A stretch of 64,000 nucleotides of DNA from a virus. Numbering within the stretch: the first letter of the stretch is position 1; the number at the start of each line of letters is the position of its first letter. Made by a program: the position numbers and the translations under genes. Of this stretch, positions 6,640 through 14,114 are shown one piece after another. The stretch covers positions 1 to 64,000 of IMG/VR virus record IMGVR_UViG_3300009514_000435; one strand, written 5' to 3'. Below the pieces are notes generated by a model. The model searched no databases, was not told the DNA's origin, and saw only the letters and a program-made list of their open reading frames with translations.

Positions 6640-6647
6640 TATTTATA
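6640..6647 (-). promoter_or_regulatory. Late promoter TATAAATA
   Basis: Exact T4 late octamer 21 bases before the ATG at 6618. It marks the switch from the sugar cluster back to virion genes. Confidence 0.85.
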
Positions 6648-7476
6648 TAATCCCGCTAATATACTCTCGAATGTCGCCTTTTGGGTTATAATTCAAATCT
6701 TTTTTACTTTCGCTTATATCGGAAACAACAACATCATCTTCACCTTCTCTTGCAGGAATAAACTGTATTACATTCCTAAACATCTTGGCGATCTCAAGAA
6801 TAGAATAACTTTTACCTGAAGCTAGGTTGTATGTTTTTCCTTTTGGGTCTTTCGACATCAAGATAAGACCTTCTACTATATCATCCACATGAACAAAATC
6901 TCTCTTTTGTTCACCTGTTCCAGTTACAGTCAACGGTTGACCTGTTCTGGTCTGTCTTTCAAATATCCCAATTACTGTTGCAAAATCACCTTGTTCTATC
7001 TGCCGATTACCATATACATTGAAAAATCTGGCTATGGATATAGGCAAATTGTAGATATTTCGGTACATTTTGCAAACTTCCTCTCCTGCCCATTTAGAGA
7101 ACGAATAAGGACTTAAAAATTCCCCTTCATAAAAAGAACAAGAACCCGCATAAACCAGTTTTGCACCTCTATCTACGGCTATCTGACATATTTTAGAAGT
7201 TCCTTGTATATTCACTGCGGTTGTTCGTTCTGGGTTCTTCAGACTAGGCTGAATCCTAGAAACCCCCGCCAGATGAAAAACTACATCCAATTCCTCTGGA
7301 ACATTCCAATCATCCGATAAAATATCATTGACCTGATAATCCACACCCTCTATCATGTTCTCATAATAACCTGTTGACATATCATCAATCACTGTTACAG
7401 AATGGTCTTCTGATAACAACCTCTCCACTAGATTGGAGCCAATAAAGCCCATTCCACCAGTTACTAGAATATTCAT
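6643..7476 (-). CDS. NAD-dependent sugar epimerase/dehydratase (extended SDR)
   Basis: 277 residues from the ATG at 7476 (MNILVTGGMGFIGSNLVERL), which overlaps the upstream stop in ATGA. The Rossmann motif GGMGFIG and the later pattern YSFSKWAGEE, containing the catalytic YxxxK, mark an extended short-chain dehydrogenase like GalE or related nucleotide-sugar 4-epimerases and dehydratases. FFNVYG and the HVDDIV stretch are also typical. Which nucleotide sugar it acts on cannot be told. It is the last gene of the sugar cluster. Confidence 0.88.
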   Translation of the reverse strand: MNILVTGGMGFIGSNLVERLLSEDHSVTVIDDMSTGYYENMIEGVDYQVNDILSDDWNVPEELDVVFHLAGVSRIQPSLKNPERTTAVNIQGTSKICQIAVDRGAKLVYAGSCSFYEGEFLSPYSFSKWAGEEVCKMYRNIYNLPISIARFFNVYGNRQIEQGDFATVIGIFERQTRTGQPLTVTGTGEQKRDFVHVDDIVEGLILMSKDPKGKTYNLASGKSYSILEIAKMFRNVIQFIPAREGEDDVVVSDISESKKDLNYNPKGDIREYISGII

Positions 7477-8558
7477 GGGTACATCCAATTTTCATCATTG
7501 ACTACTATTTCGGCCAAATCTTTTTTCTCTTTAAATTTCTTTTTTTTGAACTTCTCTTCCATGAATTTTCGATACTTATTAAACCTTTTTTCATTATTAT
7601 CCATAATTTCGGTGGAAAGTAAGATATCGTGAAACAGGTGATATGTATTTACCTTTTCATTATTCAGTTCTTTGTATTTACAGATATATTGGATTCTAAA
7701 ATTAAATTCAGCATCTTCCAAACCATATCCAACATAATCGGTATTGTAACCTCTAACTTTTTGAAAAGATTTCAAATGAATTAAACCATTCCCAGGAGCA
7801 ATACCAAAAGGTGTTCTCGAAATATCTGGATTAATTTTGAAAAAGAGTGCATAATCATTGAAATTGTCTGAATAGAAATTCCTGCCCAAATTATAATTGT
7901 TAAAAACAACCCGCACTGGTTTTTTAAACGAAACTTGTTTTTTCATTTCGTCTACATAAGTCGAAGGATAAATTAAATCAATATCTGATAATAAAAAATA
8001 AGGAGTAGTTATCATTAAATTCACACCCAAATTAATGGTCAAGGGTTTATTGTAGGTTTCTAGAAATGTAGGTCTGTGTTGATAACTAATATTACACAGA
8101 TTTTTAATAGCATCATAGATACATTCGGTTGAAGTGTTACATACACAGATATTGACTTTCTGGTTTCTTATGCTTTTAATTGAAGCAATTAGCCTCTCCA
8201 AAGCACCTTGTCTGCTTTTGCCTTCAAAGTGAAACGGGAATAACATATCAAACTTAGAAGAATGATTATCCCAATATTTCTCTTTTTTTTCTTCTATAAC
8301 TTTTTTCACATCGTAAAATTTATCCCCATAAATTTTCCGTTCCGTTGATAAAGTGTGAATGACTTTTTCATAATGTCTTAACTTTTTATTCTTAGCCTCA
8401 AGTTCTTCAACCATAGATGGTGGTATGTTCCACAACTCCTGTGGATACTTTTCAGCTATGCCATCTGGAATAACATAATACTTTCCATTACAAGGAATTC
8501 GCTTCCCTATTTCTGTAATGAAAAGGTCTATCGGTTTCTTGTTAAGAACTACTGCCAT
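7473..8558 (-). CDS. GT-A glycosyltransferase (galactosyltransferase-like C-terminal domain)
   Basis: 361 residues. The middle carries a DxD-type metal site (LLSDIDLIYPS), and the segment APGNGLIHLKSFQKVRGY followed by GYGLEDAEFNFRI matches the family of bacterial chondroitin-polymerase and galactosyltransferase-like enzymes, in which NG...F...RG(Y/F)(N/D) and the EDxE/EDxD acids bind the acceptor. The first 90 residues form a separate region with a coiled coil (VEELEAKNKKLRHYEKVI), and the C-terminus is Lys-rich. It should transfer a sugar from a nucleotide donor to a glycan, in the cytoplasm. It overlaps its neighbours. Confidence 0.8.
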   Translation of the reverse strand: MAVVLNKKPIDLFITEIGKRIPCNGKYYVIPDGIAEKYPQELWNIPPSMVEELEAKNKKLRHYEKVIHTLSTERKIYGDKFYDVKKVIEEKKEKYWDNHSSKFDMLFPFHFEGKSRQGALERLIASIKSIRNQKVNICVCNTSTECIYDAIKNLCNISYQHRPTFLETYNKPLTINLGVNLMITTPYFLLSDIDLIYPSTYVDEMKKQVSFKKPVRVVFNNYNLGRNFYSDNFNDYALFFKINPDISRTPFGIAPGNGLIHLKSFQKVRGYNTDYVGYGLEDAEFNFRIQYICKYKELNNEKVNTYHLFHDILLSTEIMDNNEKRFNKYRKFMEEKFKKKKFKEKKDLAEIVVNDENWMYP

Positions 8559-9732
8559 TGATTACTCCGTTAATTAATTCACAGATAAACTCAATATCTT
8601 CTTTCGCCATCAACTGATGATTCGGAACATATAAACCGTACTTGTCTATCTTATTAGCAAAGGGTAAATATGTTTCATGTTTTAGTTTCCCTTTCAGGAA
8701 AGGTTGAAATTCCATTGAGCCACAAATCAAAGGTCTTACTTCTACATTGTTATCCACCAGTGCTTCGCTTATTTCGTTTGCCTTCGGGTGTATAATGGGG
8801 TATGCGAAATTGGAAACAATATCAAAATCATAATCGTTTTTCTTTTTCCAATAATCATTTACAATCAATTTATCATATAATCGGAAATTAGCATCCCTAA
8901 CCGCACAAGTCCTATTCAATTTAGTCATTTGTCTCAATCCAATATAAGCCTGTAGGTCTGTCGCTCTAAGGTTAAACCCTGCATAATAAAAAGAATACAA
9001 TGATTTAAACTCTGAAATATTATGTTCAGTTCTTAACCGTTTCTGTTCGTCTGTATCCACATCCCGATCCCATCCATGACTTCTTATCATTTTAAGAACA
9101 TTATAAAGTTCCTTATCATCAGTACAAACCATTCCACCTTCAATAGTAGACATATGATGTCCGAAATAAAAAGAAAAAGTGCTCATTAATCCAAATGTGC
9201 CTGTTTTCTTTCCAACATAAGTCGAACCAACAGATTCGCATGAATCTTCTAAAACGGTAACACCATATTCATCACACATACTATGAATATCTATCATTTC
9301 ACAAGGGAACCCCAACACCTGTACTAATAGCAATGCTGATACATCTGGATGTTCTTTTAATATCTCTCCCAAACTACCTACACTTATACCCAAGGTTTCT
9401 TTGTCACTATCACACAGGATAGGTTCAAAACCTAATTGGATTAAGGGAGCCACAGTGGTAGCCCAAGATACCGCAGGAACTATTATTTTATTGCTTTTGA
9501 GTTTCCCAAGTAATTTGTAAGCATAGACCATTAATAAATTAGCCGAACTTCCTGAATTGACATAAACGGAATATTTACATCCTGTCCAATCAGACCATTC
9601 TTGTTCAAACTTCTCTGTCTGTTTACCTTTTGTTAATCGGGGTTTTGTTTTTAGCCACTTTATTAGATGTTTAATGTCATTTTCATCAATAGTATCTTCA
9701 ACCAACTTGATGGCTTTTCTTGTATTCTTCAA
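8542..9732 (-). CDS. DegT/AHBA-family enzyme with His at the PLP lysine position, ColD-like 3-dehydratase
   Basis: 396 residues from a TTG start. Typical DegT/DnrJ/EryC1 aminotransferase features are VNSGSSANLL (residues 58-67), PAVSWATTVAPL, EDSCES and STFSFYFGHHMSTIEGGMV. At the position where aminotransferases carry the PLP-binding Lys this protein has His192. That replacement is the mark of ColD and of CDP-4-keto-6-deoxyglucose 3-dehydrases, which remove the C3 hydroxyl. With a Fcl/ColC-like reductase upstream, the product may be a GDP-3,6-dideoxyhexose such as colitose. No GDP-mannose dehydratase is seen here, so the substrate would come from the host or another locus. Confidence 0.85.
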   Translation of the reverse strand: MKNTRKAIKLVEDTIDENDIKHLIKWLKTKPRLTKGKQTEKFEQEWSDWTGCKYSVYVNSGSSANLLMVYAYKLLGKLKSNKIIVPAVSWATTVAPLIQLGFEPILCDSDKETLGISVGSLGEILKEHPDVSALLLVQVLGFPCEMIDIHSMCDEYGVTVLEDSCESVGSTYVGKKTGTFGLMSTFSFYFGHHMSTIEGGMVCTDDKELYNVLKMIRSHGWDRDVDTDEQKRLRTEHNISEFKSLYSFYYAGFNLRATDLQAYIGLRQMTKLNRTCAVRDANFRLYDKLIVNDYWKKKNDYDFDIVSNFAYPIIHPKANEISEALVDNNVEVRPLICGSMEFQPFLKGKLKHETYLPFANKIDKYGLYVPNHQLMAKEDIEFICELINGVINGSSS

Positions 9733-10633
9733 TTGTTTTCACCAACCCTGTTTCGATTTCAATTTTTGCTTTCCAACCTAAATTATTTATACGGCTCACA
9801 TCTAAACATTTTTTCATCATACCATCTGGTTTTTCAGTATTGAATTTAAACTCACCATCATATCCAACTAAATATTTGATTAAATAAGCCAATTTCCTGA
9901 TAGATAAATCTTCGCCTGTTCCTATATTTAAAAAAGTCTCACTTGATTTAACATTATTCATTGACCATATCATACCATCGATCAAATCGTCTATATACAG
10001 AAACTCCCTACTCTGATTTCCTGAACCCCAAACTTCGACTTCTTTTACACCATCCCTATGGGCATCACAAATCTTTTTCACTAATGCGGATAGAACATGA
10101 CTTGTTTCTAAATCATAATGATCACCTTCTCCGTATAGGTTACAAGGCATAAGGGAAACGAAATCAGTATCAAATTCTTTATTCGCATACTCGCACAACT
10201 TCAACCCTGCTATCTTAGCCAAAGCATACCCTTCATTAGTAGGCTCCAAAGGTGCTTCTAACAAATATTCCTCTTTCAATGGTTGTTTATAATCCTTCGG
10301 ATAGATACAACTTGAGCCTAAAAAAAGAACCTTTTTCACTCCTGTCTTAACACAAGCGTTAATAATATTATTCTGCATTACCAGATTATCATGTAAGAAT
10401 TTATAAGGATTATCCATATTAGCCTTAATACCCCCCACCACCGCAGAACAGACAAATACAAAGTCAAACCCATAACTTATTGCACCCATTGTGTTGTGTT
10501 GGTGTAAAAGATCTATTTCTTTTCTATCAAATGTATGGACATTAGTATATCCATCATCTTTCAGCTTCTTCAGTAAAACACCACCCACAAACCCAGTATG
10601 TCCTGTCACTAATATTGAACTATTCTTATACAT
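9698..10633 (-). CDS. GDP-L-fucose/GDP-colitose synthase-like epimerase-reductase
   Basis: 311 residues. Contains VTGHTGFVGGVLLKKL (Rossmann GxxGxxG), VGGIKANMDNPYKFLHDNL, LGSSCIYPK and EGYALAKIAGLKLCEYA (YxxxK). These are hallmarks of GDP-fucose synthase Fcl, which epimerises C3/C5 of GDP-4-keto-6-deoxymannose and reduces C4. The related ColC performs the same chemistry after ColD. As the ColD-like gene follows and overlaps by 35 bases, a ColC role is plausible. The cluster also holds a fucosyltransferase-type GT10, which would suit a plain Fcl role. Confidence 0.9.
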   Translation of the reverse strand: MYKNSSILVTGHTGFVGGVLLKKLKDDGYTNVHTFDRKEIDLLHQHNTMGAISYGFDFVFVCSAVVGGIKANMDNPYKFLHDNLVMQNNIINACVKTGVKKVLFLGSSCIYPKDYKQPLKEEYLLEAPLEPTNEGYALAKIAGLKLCEYANKEFDTDFVSLMPCNLYGEGDHYDLETSHVLSALVKKICDAHRDGVKEVEVWGSGNQSREFLYIDDLIDGMIWSMNNVKSSETFLNIGTGEDLSIRKLAYLIKYLVGYDGEFKFNTEKPDGMMKKCLDVSRINNLGWKAKIEIETGLVKTIEEYKKSHQVG

Positions 10634-10634
10634 A

Positions 10635-11312
10635 TTAACCTACATATTTAAAAACACTATCAGGGTTACCATGAGTAATCAATTTATATCCTATACATAA
10701 TAACATGTCATTGACTTCAGAAAAAGTAGAAGCGTTTTGAAAAAAATCAGTCACGCCATCTATCTCTACATTAATCAGTTTAGGTCTAATATCCCCAAAA
10801 CCGCTTATGATTTCTTTAACAACACCTTCAACATCCATATGTAAAACATCTATTTCTGTGATATTATTCTCATTACAAAACCTCTCAATAGTAATACATG
10901 GAACACTTATCGGTTTCTTTGAATATTTCAAATGTGTAAATTGGTTTTCAGCCTTTTTAGTCGCTTTCAATAATGAACCTGCTGGTGCTGAACTGGTAGT
11001 CACTTGAGTTCCATTATATTCGGGTCGTATACACTCATAATATTCGACTTCACCTACTTTTTTAAACACAGCATAATTAAAAATATTTATTCCATGTTTT
11101 TCTAAAGGTTTAATCTTATTGTAAATTGTAGGGTTTGCCTCAAAAGAATACACTTCAGCATCAGGGAAATTCCTTTTAAAGATAATACTATCACCACAGT
11201 CAAAACATCCTACATCGAATATAACTTTCGGGTTCTTTCCCAGATGACTATGAATAACATCCGTTCCAATAGAACCCGAATAAAACTTATGGCCATCTAA
11301 TTCAAAATACAT
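10635..11312 (-). CDS. FkbM-family methyltransferase
   Basis: 225 residues. The S-adenosylmethionine site is seen in PKVIFDVGCFDCGDSIIF (residues 28-45), followed by VYSFEANPTIYNKIK. The acidic/hydrophobic motif IDVLHMDVEGVVKEII is characteristic of the FkbM family, which O-methylates sugars and other secondary metabolites. It starts with the ATG at 11312, overlapping the stop of the nonulosonate synthase gene by one base. In this cluster it probably caps a sugar hydroxyl. Confidence 0.88.
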   Translation of the reverse strand: MYFELDGHKFYSGSIGTDVIHSHLGKNPKVIFDVGCFDCGDSIIFKRNFPDAEVYSFEANPTIYNKIKPLEKHGINIFNYAVFKKVGEVEYYECIRPEYNGTQVTTSSAPAGSLLKATKKAENQFTHLKYSKKPISVPCITIERFCNENNITEIDVLHMDVEGVVKEIISGFGDIRPKLINVEIDGVTDFFQNASTFSEVNDMLLCIGYKLITHGNPDSVFKYVG

Positions 11313-12151
11313 TATATTTTTCTCAATTTGGCTTTCACTGGAATTTCGCTATTTTCCACTTTAAGTTTACCATCACCCATACCCGCTTCAAATGCTTCAA
11401 TGAAATCTCTAATTTTTAAAACCCCTGCGGTTTCAATTGAAGCAGATTGATCACTACCATACATAGTTCTATCTGTTGTAATATGATATTCAATCATTTC
11501 AGCACCCATAACTTGAGCCTGAAGAATATAAGCAATACCAGACGAATGATTAGAAAACCCTATTGAGTGATGATCTTCAAATAACATCTGTAAAGTTTCG
11601 ATCTTTTTCATATTCATTTCTTCTGGTGGAGTTGGGTAACTTGAAACACAAGATAGAATATACGCAGGATCTACATAATTTAAACATTTAAAAATTTCTT
11701 CTTCAGTACTCATACCCACAGCAACAACGACTTTCGTATAAGTATCTTCTACGGCTTTATCAATAGCTTCTAATAATTCAATATTAGTAACCATTGCGGA
11801 AGCAACTTTGATATACTCAGGTTTATATTGCATTAAAAAATCAACAGACTTCACATCCCAAGGAGAACCAAACCAACCAATACCTTTCTGTTTACAGTAA
11901 GCATCAATTTTATCAAATTGTTCTTTACCAAATTCCAGACCGTTTTTCTGTTCTCTATTTGTAGTTCCAAAAGGAGATTCTCTTGGAGCATCTAATTCCT
12001 CTTTGGTATACACATCTTCAACAGTTCTTTTTTGAAATTTTACAAATTTACAACCACCAGAAATTGCCAAATCAATTAATTTTTTTGCTTGTTCAAGAGA
12101 ACCATTATGGTTAATCCCTATCTCACCAACTAATATTGTTTTCATTTTCAA
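11312..12151 (-). CDS. neuB: NeuB-type nonulosonate (sialic acid-like) synthase without SAF domain
   Basis: 279 residues. VGEIGINHNGSLEQAKKLID, CKFVKFQKRTVEDVY, GWFGSPWDVKSVDFL and IKVASAMVTN follow the NeuB TIM barrel, which condenses phosphoenolpyruvate with an N-acyl hexosamine to a nine-carbon acid. Known NeuB proteins are near 340 residues and end with an antifreeze-like SAF domain that helps bind substrate in the dimer. Here the protein ends at VKAKLRKI, so that domain is absent. The CMP transferase at 19588-20295 would activate the product. Confidence 0.9.
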   Translation of the reverse strand: MKMKTILVGEIGINHNGSLEQAKKLIDLAISGGCKFVKFQKRTVEDVYTKEELDAPRESPFGTTNREQKNGLEFGKEQFDKIDAYCKQKGIGWFGSPWDVKSVDFLMQYKPEYIKVASAMVTNIELLEAIDKAVEDTYTKVVVAVGMSTEEEIFKCLNYVDPAYILSCVSSYPTPPEEMNMKKIETLQMLFEDHHSIGFSNHSSGIAYILQAQVMGAEMIEYHITTDRTMYGSDQSASIETAGVLKIRDFIEAFEAGMGDGKLKVENSEIPVKAKLRKI

Positions 12152-12828
12152 TTCTCCTTATACCTTATTAAATATTTATTAAATAAATCTGAATGTTTTT
12201 CAATTATTTTATCATCCCATTCTTTAAAATCTATTCCAGAATTAATCGAATGATAACGCAAATGTTCCCCTTTAGTGGAACTACCCTTTTGAGTGTTTAA
12301 ATCATATGATTCAACAGATATCTTTTTATAGAAATCGTATTTATCCATAAAAAAATTTAAGTTTTTTTCTTTTAAGTTTAAAAACTTTACACATTTCAAT
12401 AATTCTTTTTTTGGATTCATGATTAAATCTTCATAGTAAATTAATAGTTTTTTATCTCTAGGCCATTTGTGATATTCATTAATGTTTTCCATATAATTAT
12501 AAGGAGATTTATTTTGTCCTAAAATTACATCATTGTAATCTTGTTTCTGTTTAATAACGCATTCCTTATAATTTCTCAATAATAAAATAAGTTTTGACTT
12601 ATTGTAAACATCCTTATTAGTAGCAACCTTGCCATATATACGATCTTTTTCATATAAAGAATGTTCTTTTCTCAATATATAGTCACCAGAAACATTGATA
12701 TGTTTTCTTATTTCTTTTATATAATCATTATCAGGATATGTTGGTCTATGAGAAATGTTTTCTATACAAAACCTCAACCAACTGTTTGCACATCTAGGGT
12801 AGGATAACAATATACAACATTTGTTCAT
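12148..12828 (-). CDS. Sulfotransferase
   Basis: 226 residues. Starts MNKCCILLSYPRCANSWLRF; the PRCANSW segment (residues 11-17) is the 5'-phosphosulfate-binding loop of PAPS-dependent sulfotransferases, and KLILLLRNYKECVI provides the 3'-phosphate-binding RNxxE segment. The middle has YYEDLIMNPKKEL, the common (Y/F)EDL...P segment. It would move sulfate from PAPS to a glycan hydroxyl. It is a paralogue of the gene at 13144-13812, the two separated only by a cupin gene. Confidence 0.82.
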   Translation of the reverse strand: MNKCCILLSYPRCANSWLRFCIENISHRPTYPDNDYIKEIRKHINVSGDYILRKEHSLYEKDRIYGKVATNKDVYNKSKLILLLRNYKECVIKQKQDYNDVILGQNKSPYNYMENINEYHKWPRDKKLLIYYEDLIMNPKKELLKCVKFLNLKEKNLNFFMDKYDFYKKISVESYDLNTQKGSSTKGEHLRYHSINSGIDFKEWDDKIIEKHSDLFNKYLIRYKEN

Positions 12829-13157
12829 TCTACTTTTCCACTTTCTTCGGTACGGTATGAATCTTCTTCCATATGTGTTGTGGATATTTCGTAAATCACA
12901 CTATCTTCTAAGCCTGTAAACCTGTGTTTAGTATTTGGAAATATACGAACCTGTTCACCTTCAGACATTTCAAAGGAACCAATATCTTCAGTTTCCATTT
13001 TAACTTTACCTGAATGTAAAATAAACGTTTCATCTTTTATTTTATGAGAATGCATACTACACCTGTATCCCTTATTCAAGTGTAGTTTTTTAAAACAATA
13101 TAATTCATTGTTTACAATCCATTCTTCTTTACCCCAAACCTTTTCAACTATTTCCAT
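12825..13157 (-). CDS. Cupin-fold sugar enzyme/binding protein
   Basis: 110 residues. The cupin motifs are visible as CSMHSHKIKDETFILHSGKV (first) and PNTKHRFTG (second), giving a metal site of His residues and Glu. Small cupins of this kind in glycan clusters resemble the C-terminal half of mannose-6-phosphate isomerase/guanylyltransferase or single-domain sugar isomerases. It lies between two sulfotransferase genes and overlaps both. A role in isomerising a sugar phosphate or handling a nonulosonate precursor is inferred only. Confidence 0.8.
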   Translation of the reverse strand: MEIVEKVWGKEEWIVNNELYCFKKLHLNKGYRCSMHSHKIKDETFILHSGKVKMETEDIGSFEMSEGEQVRIFPNTKHRFTGLEDSVIYEISTTHMEEDSYRTEESGKVE

Positions 13158-13812
13158 CTTTTAATTCATCCCCTAATACTTTATTTATTTGTTTTTCAAA
13201 AAGTGTAGACAAGTGATTATTGTAAAAATGAACTCTATGTAAAATATGCTTTTCATATTCTTCTCTAAATTGTTCTTTTTTACTATCATAATTTTCAGAT
13301 ATATTTATTATCTTTTTATCATATGTAGTTCTCGATTTAATAAATTCTTTAGATACTTTTCCTATTTTATCAAATCTCTCTTTATCAAAAACCTCGCCAA
13401 AATGATTACATATCTTAGAAAACTCTTCATGTGGAGTTTCTAGCATATTTTCATATGTTATGATCGTTTTTTTCTTTGTAAAATCTTCATTATACATCCA
13501 TTTTAATATGTTATCACAATATTGTTTTATTAATCCATCAATCTTATTCATATTTTTCAAATCAAATTTATAATAACACATTGATGAATAGATAACATCA
13601 AATGGATTTCTGTATAAATAAATAACATCATATAGTTTATAACTTAAATCCATATCATGTACATGATTACATTTAAAATATTTTGCATTTCTAAATTGAA
13701 ATTCGTTTTTATCTTTATTTTTAAAATAAATCTCAATTAAAGACCTAATCCAATGGCTCCCACACCTTGGAAAACTTACAAGGTGTGGATAATTCGGATC
13801 ATCTATTTTCAT
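13144..13812 (-). CDS. Sulfotransferase
   Basis: 222 residues. LVSFPRCGSHWIRSLIEIYF carries the PRCGSHW loop (residues 15-21) that binds the 5'-phosphosulfate of PAPS, and DVIYLYRNPFDVIYSS is the RNPxDxxxS segment that binds the 3'-phosphate, both clear marks of the sulfotransferase family. TYENMLETPHEEF follows the usual (Y/F)E(D/N)LxxxP segment. The C-terminal third is Lys/Asn-rich and less conserved. With the second sulfotransferase at 12148 it indicates a sulfated sugar product. Confidence 0.85.
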   Translation of the reverse strand: MKIDDPNYPHLVSFPRCGSHWIRSLIEIYFKNKDKNEFQFRNAKYFKCNHVHDMDLSYKLYDVIYLYRNPFDVIYSSMCYYKFDLKNMNKIDGLIKQYCDNILKWMYNEDFTKKKTIITYENMLETPHEEFSKICNHFGEVFDKERFDKIGKVSKEFIKSRTTYDKKIINISENYDSKKEQFREEYEKHILHRVHFYNNHLSTLFEKQINKVLGDELKDGNS

Positions 13813-13814
13813 TT

Positions 13815-14114
13815 CTATTCTCCAATATGGTGCATATCAAAAGCATGAACAGCTTTATCATCAATTATCATATCATAAAAAGGTTTACCTAATTCCAAGC
13901 TATCATACTTACATCCCCATTTATTTAGTTGTTCAACAGTCAAGGCAGTCCAATCTATTTTCGTTGTTGTACCTCTAGCTGTCCAATAGATTATATGATG
14001 ACCTTCATCATATAAAGAATTTATCTTGTCGATATTATTTTGAATAGGTTCCGCTTCTTCGTATTTATCGCCCGTATTACAAATAGTTCCATCAATGTCA
14101 ACTCTTATTATCAT
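13815..14114 (-). CDS. HAD-like phosphatase
   Basis: 99 residues. RVDIDGTICNTG holds the DxDGT nucleophile/acid pair of HAD phosphatases, IIYWTARG supplies the conserved Thr of motif II, and DMIIDDKA provides the acidic motif at the end. The small size without a cap domain matches capsule-biosynthesis-type HAD proteins that act on sugar phosphates or hold a nucleotidyl-sugar intermediate. A 4-base overlap links it to the radical SAM gene. Confidence 0.87.
   Translation of the reverse strand: MIIRVDIDGTICNTGDKYEEAEPIQNNIDKINSLYDEGHHIIYWTARGTTTKIDWTALTVEQLNKWGCKYDSLELGKPFYDMIIDDKAVHAFDMHHIGE

Noticed and set aside
9784-9791. TATAAATA inside the Fcl/ColC-like gene, 51 bases before the ColD-like gene start
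   Set aside because: In-frame codons (Arg-Ile-Asn-Asn) explain it, and the genes overlap and look co-translated. Could be real but not enough support.
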